Below, piece by piece: positions 1 to 5,445 of a DNA stretch of 5,445 nt (position 1 is the first letter of the stretch; each line of letters opens with the position of its first letter). The notes under the pieces were generated by a model, which was given only the letters and a program-made list of their open reading frames with translations, ran no database searches and had not been told where the DNA came from. The DNA comes from CAZAQS01 sp964486825 (GTDB lineage: Bacteria > Chloroflexota > Anaerolineae > Anaerolineales > UBA4823). The stretch is from assembly GCA_964486825.1 (NCBI GenBank), contig CAZAQS010000313.1:1-5445 (forward strand), given 5' to 3'. Both the position numbers and the translations under genes were made by a program.

Positions 1-606
1 CTGGTACTCGCGTGGTTCCATGACCACTACCTGCCCCCGCATGCCGGAGTGATCGGTGCCGCAGAATTCAGCACAGAATAAGTGATAGACACCCGGGCGG
101 GTTGCCTCGAACCACAAGTTGGTATAGCGGCCCGGTATTACATCATATTTGGTTCGGAAAGCAGGCACATACAAGCTATGGATTACATCCTGCGAGGTCA
201 TAATCAGGCGCACCGGTTGGCCTAATGGCACGTGTAGTTCATCAATTTCCCGGGGACCGTCCGGGTGCTGGAACTGCCACATCCACATTCTTCCGAGGAC
301 GTAAATCTCCAACGAGTCCTCTGGAGGGCGGGATTGGTTGAAATAAACCACGGCAGCCGATCCAAACGCTCCCATTCCCAAGATAAGCAGGCCAAAAATC
401 CAGCTCAGCTCGATTTTCATGCTGGTTGTAGGTGGGTTCGAGCGATCTACCAGCCTGCCGCGGCGGTAACGAATGCCGAAGTATAGGATGAAGAGGATCA
501 CGATGATGCTGAAAAAGCTGCTCAATCCCACCAGGCCCAGGAAAATCAAGTCCACCTGGGGGGCCACTGTAGAGGCTTGCACCGGGAATAGAGGTAGACT
601 ACCCAT
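1..606 (-). CDS. coxB: Cytochrome c oxidase subunit II, N-terminal 202 residues (3' end cut off by window)
   Basis: Subunit II of a haem-copper oxygen reductase. It accepts electrons from cytochrome c at its CuA centre on the outer membrane face and passes them to subunit I. Two membrane helices are visible (about residues 18-44 and 67-88), followed by a cupredoxin domain. The aromatic stretch GRMWMWQFQHPDG (105-117) matches the family's electron-entry region. The CuA ligand set is complete: H143 in DVIHS, then CAEFCGTDHSGM with C178, E180, C182, H186 and M189. The start is ATG at 606-604, chosen because AAGGAG sits 7 bases upstream and because the start overlaps the SCO stop by 8 bases, suggesting translational coupling. 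There is no obvious cleavable signal peptide or lipobox at the N terminus. The frame is open to base 1, so whether a haem c domain follows (caa3 type) cannot be seen. Identification as CoxB is secure. Confidence 0.97.
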   Translation of the reverse strand, partial: MGSLPLFPVQASTVAPQVDLIFLGLVGLSSFFSIIVILFILYFGIRYRRGRLVDRSNPPTTSMKIELSWIFGLLILGMGAFGSAAVVYFNQSRPPEDSLEIYVLGRMWMWQFQHPDGPREIDELHVPLGQPVRLIMTSQDVIHSLYVPAFRTKYDVIPGRYTNLWFEATRPGVYHLFCAEFCGTDHSGMRGQVVVMEPREYQ

Positions 607-1408
607 GAGAACGCTCCTTGTAAACCAGGATTCCAAGCAATCCACCTAAACCTATCACGGTCGCTAAACCTGCCAGGCGAAGAATCCGGGTGATGATGAG
701 TCCGTATGTGCCAGTACTTGGATCGTATTCATAGCACAGAAGGTAGGCCTGATCGATCCAATTCCCTATCCGGCTGGCAGAAGCCTCTACCAGTCCTAGC
801 CTGAGGTCGGTTGCAGAATAATTCAAGCCAAAAAAGTAACGCGAGATTTGTCCCGCGGGTGTCAGGACAACCAGGCCGGCTGGATGAGCGTATTCCCCCT
901 GGGACTCATCGTAGGTATAGCGGAAGCCAGTAGCCCCAGCCAGAGAATTGATGGCGCTCTGCTCTCCGGTCAGGAAGTGCCATCCATTTTCTGCTCCTGG
1001 TCGCCCGTACTCGGAAAGCAGGGCAGCCTTCTTTATGGAGGCAAGCTCAGGTGTGTCCGTGGGATCTATACTAAGCGTTATAACGTCAAATTCATTCCCA
1101 GCGGTGAATTCAAGCGCCGCCAGGCTGCGGGTGAGATCTGCCAGGACCAGGCTGCATAGCATCGGACAGTTGTAATAGGCGAATACCAGTACAATAGGCC
1201 GGTCGTTAAAATACTCTCCGAGTTCTACAAGCCTACCTGCCTCATCTCTCAGACTTACCTCCAGGGGGAGCTGCGCTCCCAAAGCCTGATCGAACCCGGC
1301 TGATACCAGGGGATCATCAGGTGCTTCAGATCCCGCATTTACAATCGTTAGGGGAATAATTAGATAGCTTATAAAACTTACGCGCAATACCCACAAGGAA
1401 AATTTCAT
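599..1408 (-). CDS. SCO1/SenC-family copper chaperone for cytochrome oxidase assembly
   Basis: Thioredoxin-fold protein expected to deliver copper to the CuA site of the CoxB encoded immediately downstream. In a 269-residue protein counted from the ATG at 1408-1406, residues 1-25 look like a signal peptide or signal anchor. The thioredoxin-like core carries the copper/redox motif CPMLC (C81 and C85) after AYYN, and the third copper ligand is probably H175 in GEYAHPAG. A conserved-looking LLCYEYDPSTGTYG stretch (223-236) precedes a C-terminal membrane helix (about 240-263) ending in basic residues, so the chaperone domain would be held on the outer face. The same frame is open up to an ATG at 1501, giving 31 more residues. 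I reject that start because the extension would bury the signal sequence, overlaps a TATAAT-like box and lacks a good ribosome site. The chosen start has only a weak AAGAAG 8 bases upstream. The gene overlaps coxB by 8 bases. Family call is firm; the start is likely but not proven. Confidence 0.93.
   Translation of the reverse strand: MKFSLWVLRVSFISYLIIPLTIVNAGSEAPDDPLVSAGFDQALGAQLPLEVSLRDEAGRLVELGEYFNDRPIVLVFAYYNCPMLCSLVLADLTRSLAALEFTAGNEFDVITLSIDPTDTPELASIKKAALLSEYGRPGAENGWHFLTGEQSAINSLAGATGFRYTYDESQGEYAHPAGLVVLTPAGQISRYFFGLNYSATDLRLGLVEASASRIGNWIDQAYLLCYEYDPSTGTYGLIITRILRLAGLATVIGLGGLLGILVYKERSHG
614..619 (-). promoter_or_regulatory. Ribosome binding site of coxB
   Basis: AAGGAG on the minus strand lies 7 bases before the coxB ATG and inside the last codons of the SCO gene. 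It is a near-consensus Shine-Dalgarno sequence and decides the coxB start. Confidence 0.8.
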
Positions 1409-1564
1409 TGAATCGTCTTCTTTACCACCCTTGTATAAGACAAAAAGAATAAACCTTATCTTATTATATCCAATTTTTTCTCGATCCAACCCAGCCCGCA
1501 TTCGGATTCAAAATATTTCCAGTAATTCTTTTTCTATAAGCCATTCAGCAAGCATGGACGAGGT
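1409..1564. other. Non-coding AT-rich gap before SCO
   Basis: This is the longest gap in the cluster (156 bases) and is clearly richer in A and T than the flanking genes. It contains the candidate promoter described separately, and no hairpin followed by a T run that would mark a terminator after the cytochrome c gene. The in-frame extension of SCO up to 1501 covers part of it but looks like fortuitous reading of the leader. Confidence 0.5.
1463..1489 (-). promoter_or_regulatory. Candidate promoter for SCO-coxB
   Basis: On the minus strand a perfect TATAAT (1468-1463) is preceded by TTGGAT (1489-1484) with a 15-base spacer. The -10 box is excellent, while the -35 match is weak (only TTG) and the spacer is short. 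It lies in a 156-base AT-rich gap, the longest non-coding stretch in the window, about 50-55 bases before the preferred SCO start. I infer possible independent expression of SCO and the cox genes. AT-rich DNA gives chance matches to TATAAT, so this remains a candidate. Confidence 0.4.
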
Positions 1565-2305
1565 TTATTCATCTCCAAGTGAACGAATATATGCGACCAA
1601 AGCCTCAAGTTGGGCGTCGGTTACCCTTCCAGCATAGCTGGGCATTATCGGGGAGAAGCCGGCCAGGATATGGGTTTGTGGGTTTATGATGGCAGTACGC
1701 AAGTAGTCCTCATCTGCCAGGACGGTTTCGCCGCTCTCCAACAAGCGTGGCTCCCCGTAGATTCCAATAACTGTAGGGGCGACCTGGGTGTCTACAGGCT
1801 GGTGGCAGCTTTCGCAACCTAAATCACTAAACAGTTGGGCGCCCTCATCAGGAGTAGGTTCTTCCTCTGGGGCGGTCGGTGGAGGCTGCACGACATCGCC
1901 TGGCTCAGGCAAGCCTTGTTCCGCCACAATCCTCATGGCCTGTTCAATTGGGATATGAGCGATGCCTCGCTCTTCGTCTACCCACCCATAGCTATCCAAC
2001 CTGGCTTGCTGATCTCCAAGCAGTTGCTGAAGATCCTCCCGTGGGGCAGCCTGGAGGCGCGGTCCTGGAATGGGCGCATCCTCCAATGGAGGTGGGGCTG
2101 GAGCGCCAGGGGTAACACCACGAAACCCAACCAAGCTATATAGCAGTGCAGTGAAAGCCAGAACGATCCCGATCACCACCAGGAGACCCACCCCGGCCAG
2201 AACGATCGTCCAAAGGTTCAGGTAGGAAGCCTCGTAAGCAGGTGGGATGTCCCCTTCCGGGGGAAGCTTTTCTTTTTGTTCGTGGCCCTCAAATTGCTCA
2301 GCCAT
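1565..2305 (-). CDS. Membrane-anchored monohaem cytochrome c, probable electron carrier between alternative complex III and the oxidase
   Basis: Protein of 246 residues in three parts. Residues 1-30 are hydrophilic (cytoplasmic side), about 31-60 form one membrane helix, and a proline-rich linker follows. Residues about 80-133 form a conserved-looking segment with PRLQ, LDSYGWVDEERGIAHIPIEQAM and GLP, cut here as PRLQ (82-85), YGWVD (106-110) and IPIEQAM (118-124). A second linker rich in P and E (134-155) leads to a class I cytochrome c domain with haem motif CESCH (C164, C167, H168) and likely distal ligand M221 in PIMPSYAG, ending in LEALVAYIRSL. The end of this domain closely resembles the haem domain fused to CoxB in caa3 oxidases. 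The start is ATG at 2305-2303, with GAAAGG 9 bases upstream; a TTG at 2314 directly abuts that site and is rejected. It sits between actF and SCO, which suggests transfer of electrons to CuA. I infer that role; haem c binding is clear. Confidence 0.9.
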   Translation of the reverse strand: MAEQFEGHEQKEKLPPEGDIPPAYEASYLNLWTIVLAGVGLLVVIGIVLAFTALLYSLVGFRGVTPGAPAPPPLEDAPIPGPRLQAAPREDLQQLLGDQQARLDSYGWVDEERGIAHIPIEQAMRIVAEQGLPEPGDVVQPPPTAPEEEPTPDEGAQLFSDLGCESCHQPVDTQVAPTVIGIYGEPRLLESGETVLADEDYLRTAIINPQTHILAGFSPIMPSYAGRVTDAQLEALVAYIRSLGDE

Positions 2306-2314
2306 CAAGATCAA

Positions 2315-2320
2315 CCTTTC
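2315..2320 (-). promoter_or_regulatory. Ribosome binding site of the cytochrome c gene
   Basis: GAAAGG on the minus strand, 9 bases before the ATG at 2305. It supports that start over the upstream TTG at 2314-2312, which would have no spacer from this site. Confidence 0.6.
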
Positions 2321-2339
2321 TTAGTATATTCTGTTAATT

Positions 2340-2372
2340 GCCGGCCGGCTAAGACGCTTCAGCTTGTTGAAG
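2340..2372 (-). repeat. Two short inverted repeats in the actF-cytochrome c gap
   Basis: The 79-base gap 2306-2384 holds a CTTCA/TGAAG stem of 5 pairs with a 6-base loop (2357-2372), extendable by a G-T pair, and a perfect 10-base palindrome GCCGGCCGGC (2340-2349). Neither is followed by a run of T on the minus strand, so they do not form a standard intrinsic terminator. They could be an RNA structure that lowers read-through or protects message ends, or could be chance. Confidence 0.25.
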
Positions 2373-2384
2373 TGCCAGTCCGAG

Positions 2385-3596
2385 TCATGGGGTTATGCCT
2401 TCCCGGTGAGGCTCTCCTGTCGAGGGGACTTCCAGATCAGGCGGCAATACAAGCGGGGTGCGCTTGAGGTGCCAGCTAAAAGCTGCCAGCCAGATAGCGC
2501 CCAAGGCCACCGGAGCTACCAGATCCATCCAATGGACATAAAGCATACCAGGGCGGAAGGCTGGAGCTACGTGCCAGAAATAATCGACCAGCCGCACCCC
2601 AATCACCAGGCTGCCAACTCCCATCAGAACGCGTGGGTTGCGTTTCGTGTTGGAGGAGAGCAAAGCCAGGAAGGGCAAGGCGAACTGGACTACGACAATG
2701 AAGATTCCCACCCATAACCAACCACCATCTGATCGATTGAGGTACCAGGTTACTTCGAAGGGCAGGTTGCCAGCCCAGATTATCACATACTGGGAATAGG
2801 CAATATAAGCCCAAAAAAGTACGATCGATAGCATGATGGCGCCCAGGTCACGGTAATGACGGTGAGTGATGACGCTGGAGAGCGGATGGTACCGGGCCAG
2901 CAGCGGTGTAAGCAGCAGGGCAAAGGCCAAACTACCCAGGAGCTGCCCGGATAAGATCAGCAAGCCATAGATGGAGGAATACCAGTCGTACTGCAGGGAC
3001 ATCATCCAGTCGATGGATGCAAAAGAGATGGTGACGCCGGCGATGATCAGCCCGAATGCAGCGCTGCGCTGCATTCTACGCCTGAACTGGACATTGCTGG
3101 TGTGTTCTGGCGAGCGGGCCCAGCCTCCTACCTTGTACGCCAAAGTGATCCAGATGGCAAAGTAAATTACGGCCCGGATGATAAAGAAAGGAACGTTGAG
3201 GTAGGGAGTTTTATGGGCTAGGAGGTAATCAGCCGCCACCACTTCCGGGCGGGACCAGGGGTACAGATAAACCAGGCCAAAGAGCAAAGGAACAAATAGC
3301 AGCGCCATGACCCAGATGGTGCGTGAGGCTGCCTCAACAATGCGACGGATAATCATGCCCCACCCGCCGTTAACCAGCAGGTATAACAGGAAAAGCACCA
3401 GCGCGCCCAGACTAAACTCGAGGCAAAACATGAACGCGAAAAGGTAGGTTTGGAAGAACAGGAATGGTCCAACCAAAAAGTATCCCGCCAGGTATACCAG
3501 GCCTGCGACCAGTGCGGCAATTAAGGCCAGTCGTAGAAGGCGCTCCAGGCCGGATCTCATCTCGTCCATTGGGAAGACCTGCAAGGCACGGTTCAA
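2385..3596 (-). CDS. actF: Alternative complex III subunit ActF, NrfD/PsrC-like integral membrane protein
   Basis: Polytopic membrane subunit of the quinol-oxidising alternative complex III, related to ActC and to the NrfD/PsrC family, whose members bind quinone and may take part in proton transfer. The 403-residue protein is hydrophobic through most of its length, with roughly ten membrane helices between residues 20 and 375. Family-typical stretches are FASIDWMMSLQYDWYSSIYG (192-211) and FWAYIAYSQYVIIWAGNLPF (261-280), followed by EVTWYLNR. The last 25 residues are hydrophilic. The start taken is TTG at 3596-3594, overlapping the actE stop as TTGA, because GGAGG lies 10 bases upstream. ATG codons at residues 10 and 13 are alternatives, the first with only a weak AGG before it, and would shorten only the cytoplasmic tail. 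The position directly after actE matches the usual act order. The product call is secure; the exact start is less so. Confidence 0.95.
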   Translation of the reverse strand: MNRALQVFPMDEMRSGLERLLRLALIAALVAGLVYLAGYFLVGPFLFFQTYLFAFMFCLEFSLGALVLFLLYLLVNGGWGMIIRRIVEAASRTIWVMALLFVPLLFGLVYLYPWSRPEVVAADYLLAHKTPYLNVPFFIIRAVIYFAIWITLAYKVGGWARSPEHTSNVQFRRRMQRSAAFGLIIAGVTISFASIDWMMSLQYDWYSSIYGLLILSGQLLGSLAFALLLTPLLARYHPLSSVITHRHYRDLGAIMLSIVLFWAYIAYSQYVIIWAGNLPFEVTWYLNRSDGGWLWVGIFIVVVQFALPFLALLSSNTKRNPRVLMGVGSLVIGVRLVDYFWHVAPAFRPGMLYVHWMDLVAPVALGAIWLAAFSWHLKRTPLVLPPDLEVPSTGEPHREGITP

Positions 3597-4204
3597 GGTT
3601 GTGTTTCCTCCATTTCCGTCTCTGCTTCCGGTGGGAGCTCATCCAGGCTGGCCTGCTGGCTGAACTGCAATACCCGAATATATGCTGTAATCGCCCAGCG
3701 ATCATCCGGGGGAACGCGGTAGTCATAAGGAAACATACGTCCGAATCCATTCGTAATGACGTTGTAATAATGCCCATCCGGCGCTTGCCGCAGGCGATCG
3801 ATGTGGAATGATTGGGGTGCTGGAAAACCGCGTTGGACGATCATACCCTGCCCGTAGCCATCCAAACCGTGACAGGGAGAACAGAAGATATCATAGCGCT
3901 CGCGACCGCGCTCTAGCAGCTCGAGAGTAATCTCAGCTGGAATGGACTCGATCAGCATGCCATCTTCTGTCATTCCGGTATAGTAAGCGTCCTCTTCTTC
4001 AATCGCTTGATAAGGGACCACCCCAGGGATTATTGGACGGGCGGAACGTCCGTCTGGGAAAAAAGCGCTTTCCTGCAATGGCTGGTAGCGGGGCTGTTTT
4101 TCCATGGCGGTGCAGCTGGTAATCATGGAGAGGATCACGGCAAGAATGAGCAGCCTGAAGGAGGACATGAATTTTGGAAGGGAAACGCTAAACGGGTTAA
4201 TCAT
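3593..4204 (-). CDS. actE: Alternative complex III subunit ActE, monohaem cytochrome c lipoprotein
   Basis: Haem c subunit of alternative complex III, exposed on the outer face, thought to relay electrons from the complex towards the terminal oxidase. In 203 residues, a basic and hydrophobic signal (SFRLLILAVILSM, 15-27) ends in the lipobox ITSC, making C31 the likely lipidated residue. The mature domain carries the haem motif CSPCH (C108, C111, H112) within YDIFCSPCHGLDGYGQG, and M157 in GFGRMFPY is a plausible distal ligand. PDDRWAITAYIRVLQ (167-181) is the typical closing helix, and the C terminus is acidic. The first ATG (4204) is 6 bases after the actD stop, while a second ATG at residue 13 (4168-4166) gives a more ordinary lipoprotein signal. 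Neither has a clear ribosome site, so the start is uncertain by 12 residues. The single haem and the lipid anchor agree with the known ActE subunit. Confidence 0.94.
   Translation of the reverse strand: MINPFSVSLPKFMSSFRLLILAVILSMITSCTAMEKQPRYQPLQESAFFPDGRSARPIIPGVVPYQAIEEEDAYYTGMTEDGMLIESIPAEITLELLERGRERYDIFCSPCHGLDGYGQGMIVQRGFPAPQSFHIDRLRQAPDGHYYNVITNGFGRMFPYDYRVPPDDRWAITAYIRVLQFSQQASLDELPPEAETEMEETQP
3607..3611 (-). promoter_or_regulatory. Ribosome binding site favouring the TTG start of actF
   Basis: GGAGG on the minus strand lies within the end of actE, 10 bases before the TTG at 3596. It is the best ribosome site near any candidate actF start, and together with the TTGA stop-start overlap it suggests translation coupled to actE. 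Confidence 0.5.
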
Positions 4205-4210
4205 AAGTTG

Positions 4211-4759
4211 CTAGTATGCTATTTCTGATACGCTCTCTCCCCCCAGGCTTTCCAATAACTGGCGGGTTTCATCCAGGTCGAATTGAGGGTCGGTTGACTC
4301 GATCGTTAAAAAGAAGTGGCTGCGGGAAGCCAGCTCGAACTCAGGTACATTGAAAACTGGGTGATAGGGCTGGGGTAATCCATTCAATGCCAGCATTCCC
4401 AGCACTGCAAATATAGCCGCTACCAGGATGGCAAGCTCAAACGTGATAGGGATGAAAGCGGGCCAGCTATGCAAAGGCCTTCCCCCTACATTCAAGGGGT
4501 AATCGATGACAGAGGCATAGTATTGCATGAAATAACCACCTGCTGCACCGATAATCCCACCGAACAGGACGACCCAGGGCAGGCGTGTCGTGCGTAGCTG
4601 CATGGCTTCTGACAGGCCTTCAACAGGATATGGCGAGTAAGCGTCAATTCGCTGGTAGCCAGCCTCACGAACCGCCCTGGCTCCTGCCAGCAAGGCTTCC
4701 GGATCATCGAAGGATACCATCAGGCCGAATAAATTTGGGACAGTCCTGTGCTCGGTCAT
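4211..4759 (-). CDS. actD: Alternative complex III subunit ActD (DUF3341 family)
   Basis: Small membrane subunit of alternative complex III, without cofactors and belonging to the DUF3341 family. It packs within the membrane part of the complex, and its catalytic role is not established. The 182 residues show a soluble N-terminal domain with the family-typical LFGLMVSFDDPEALLAGARA (10-29), REAGY and DAYSPYPVEGL (39-49). Two membrane helices follow (about 61-82 and 102-126) with a loop containing NVGGRPLHSWPAF, then NGLPQPYHPVF and a C-terminal soluble part with FFLTIES (149-155) and a final helix (162-172). Length is normal for the family. The ATG at 4759 follows the actC stop by 10 bases. 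No strong Shine-Dalgarno sequence is visible; a GAGAGCGGA stretch lies upstream. Tight spacing on both sides places it in the act operon. Identification is secure. Confidence 0.94.
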   Translation of the reverse strand: MTEHRTVPNLFGLMVSFDDPEALLAGARAVREAGYQRIDAYSPYPVEGLSEAMQLRTTRLPWVVLFGGIIGAAGGYFMQYYASVIDYPLNVGGRPLHSWPAFIPITFELAILVAAIFAVLGMLALNGLPQPYHPVFNVPEFELASRSHFFLTIESTDPQFDLDETRQLLESLGGESVSEIAY

Positions 4760-4769
4760 GGGTCCGCTC

Positions 4770-5445
4770 TCACTCTTCCGCTTCCTGCTCTTGAACCAGC
4801 TCTCTCATTTCAAAGATGGAGATAACCGGAAGGACCCGGACGAAAAGGAACAGCAAGGCAAAGAACAGACCAAGAGTTCCAAAGAATGTTGTCCAATCCC
4901 AGAATGTGGGAATGTAGACGCCCCAGGAGCTGGGTAAGTAATCACGGTGCAGGCTGGTAACAACGATAATAAAACGTTCCAGCCACATGCCGATATTGAT
5001 CAGGATAGAAATGATGAACAGAGCAGGGATGCTCTGGCGCACCCGCCGGAACCATAGGGCTTGTGGGATGACGATATTGCAGGCCATCAAGGCCCAAGTA
5101 GCTGGAGCATAGACGCCGGTAAAGCGGTTTGCATAAGCGTACATTTCCTCTGTATGCCCGCTGTACCAGGCGGTAAAGTTTTCCATCAAATAACCATAGG
5201 CAACTACCAGGCCCATAGCCAGCATCACTTTGGCCATATTGTCTAGGTGGCGCATGGTGATAAAGCCTTCTAGCTTATACATGTAACGCAGCGGGATGGA
5301 GATGTTCATGACCATAGCAAAGCCGGAAAAGACGGCTCCAGCGACAAAATAGGGTGGAAAGATGGTACTGTGCCACCCCGGGATGAGGGAGAACGCGAAA
5401 TCCAACCCGACGATGCTGTGTACGGACACGACCAGTGGCGTGGCC
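4770..5445 (-). CDS. actC: Alternative complex III subunit ActC, C-terminal 224 residues (5' end cut off by window)
   Basis: NrfD/PsrC-like membrane subunit that, with the ActB iron-sulfur protein, is thought to form the quinol-binding site of alternative complex III. The frame is open to the right edge (last complete codon 5444-5442). An apparent start at 5429 is a GTG valine inside the protein, preceded in frame by ATPLV, so it is not a true start. The segment begins with the very characteristic ATPLVVSVHSIVGLDFAFSL, followed by IPGWHSTIFPPYFVAGA. It then has several membrane helices, the loop MENFTAWYSGHTEEMYAY and the stretch NIGMWLERFIIVVTSLHRDY near the end, closing with an acidic cytoplasmic tail. 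Full-length ActC is usually about 450-490 residues, so about half is present. The gene runs straight into actD. Together with actF it gives the complex two homologous large membrane subunits. Confidence 0.95.
   Translation of the reverse strand, partial: ATPLVVSVHSIVGLDFAFSLIPGWHSTIFPPYFVAGAVFSGFAMVMNISIPLRYMYKLEGFITMRHLDNMAKVMLAMGLVVAYGYLMENFTAWYSGHTEEMYAYANRFTGVYAPATWALMACNIVIPQALWFRRVRQSIPALFIISILINIGMWLERFIIVVTSLHRDYLPSSWGVYIPTFWDWTTFFGTLGLFFALLFLFVRVLPVISIFEMRELVQEQEAEE

Noticed and set aside
265..486. Plus-strand open frame of 73 codons
   Set aside because: It lies opposite coxB, whose minus-strand frame carries the complete CuA motif; the plus-strand peptide has no recognisable features.
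848..1175. Two overlapping plus-strand open frames opposite SCO
   Set aside because: They are shadows of the SCO gene; composition is unlike a protein and no ribosome site is seen.
1543..1557. CCAT...ATGG pairing just after the cytochrome c stop as a terminator
   Set aside because: The stem is only about four pairs and no T run follows on the minus strand.
1835..2143. Plus-strand open frames of 102 and 78 codons opposite the cytochrome c gene
   Set aside because: They cover the proline-rich linkers of the minus-strand gene, whose GC-rich codons leave the opposite strand free of stops by chance.
2323..2328. TATACT on the minus strand as a -10 box for the cytochrome c gene
   Set aside because: Transcription would start at or inside the ribosome site, and no convincing -35 box lies at proper distance.
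2476..2814. Second minus-strand open frame of 112 codons inside actF
   Set aside because: It is out of frame within a strongly supported membrane protein gene, with no family resemblance.
3412..3811. Open frames on both strands across the actE-actF junction
   Set aside because: They overlap two well-identified genes in other frames and encode basic, low-complexity-like peptides typical of shadows.
5427..5429. GTG as a start codon for the rightmost gene
   Set aside because: The frame continues to the window edge and the residues before it (ATPLV) complete a characteristic internal ActC motif, so the gene is truncated by the window and does not start here.

Overview
This window carries part of a respiratory-chain gene cluster, and every supported gene is on the minus strand. 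Reading in the direction of transcription (high to low coordinates), the order is: the 3' part of actC, then actD, actE and actF (alternative complex III, a quinol:electron-acceptor oxidoreductase); a membrane-anchored monohaem cytochrome c; a SCO1/SenC-type copper chaperone; and the 5' part of coxB (cytochrome c oxidase subunit II, with a complete CuA site). Plus-strand open frames look like shadows of these genes, and I see no RNA gene, mobile element or CRISPR array.

Layout: actC runs off the right edge (4770-5445). actD (4211-4759) follows after 10 bases. actE (3593-4204) follows after 6. actF (2385-3596) overlaps the actE stop by 4 bases through a TTG start. A 79-base gap leads to the cytochrome c gene (1565-2305). 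A 156-base AT-rich gap (1409-1564), with a promoter-like TATAAT box, leads to the SCO gene (599-1408). coxB (1-606) overlaps SCO by 8 bases and runs off the left edge.

How the genes fit together: alternative complex III oxidises membrane quinol and passes electrons through haem c subunits. ActC and ActF are the large membrane subunits, ActD is a small membrane subunit, and ActE is a lipoprotein cytochrome c. A haem c protein then donates electrons to the CuA centre of CoxB. The SCO protein is expected to deliver copper to that CuA site. The separate membrane-bound cytochrome c encoded between the two complexes is well placed to be the wire between them. Its haem domain resembles the one fused to the end of CoxB in caa3 oxidases.

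Organism: a bacterium with an aerobic, bc1-independent respiratory chain. Base composition is moderate (slightly over half GC by eye). The linkage of alternative complex III, SCO and cox genes occurs in Chloroflexota, Acidobacteriota, Bacteroidota/Rhodothermota and some Proteobacteria. The style of the SCO, cytochrome c and CoxB proteins makes me favour Chloroflexota or a similar phylum, but this is an impression and not a demonstrated assignment. Overall this is a recognisable energy-conservation operon, not an unknown system. The least routine parts are the composite cytochrome c protein and the gap in front of SCO.
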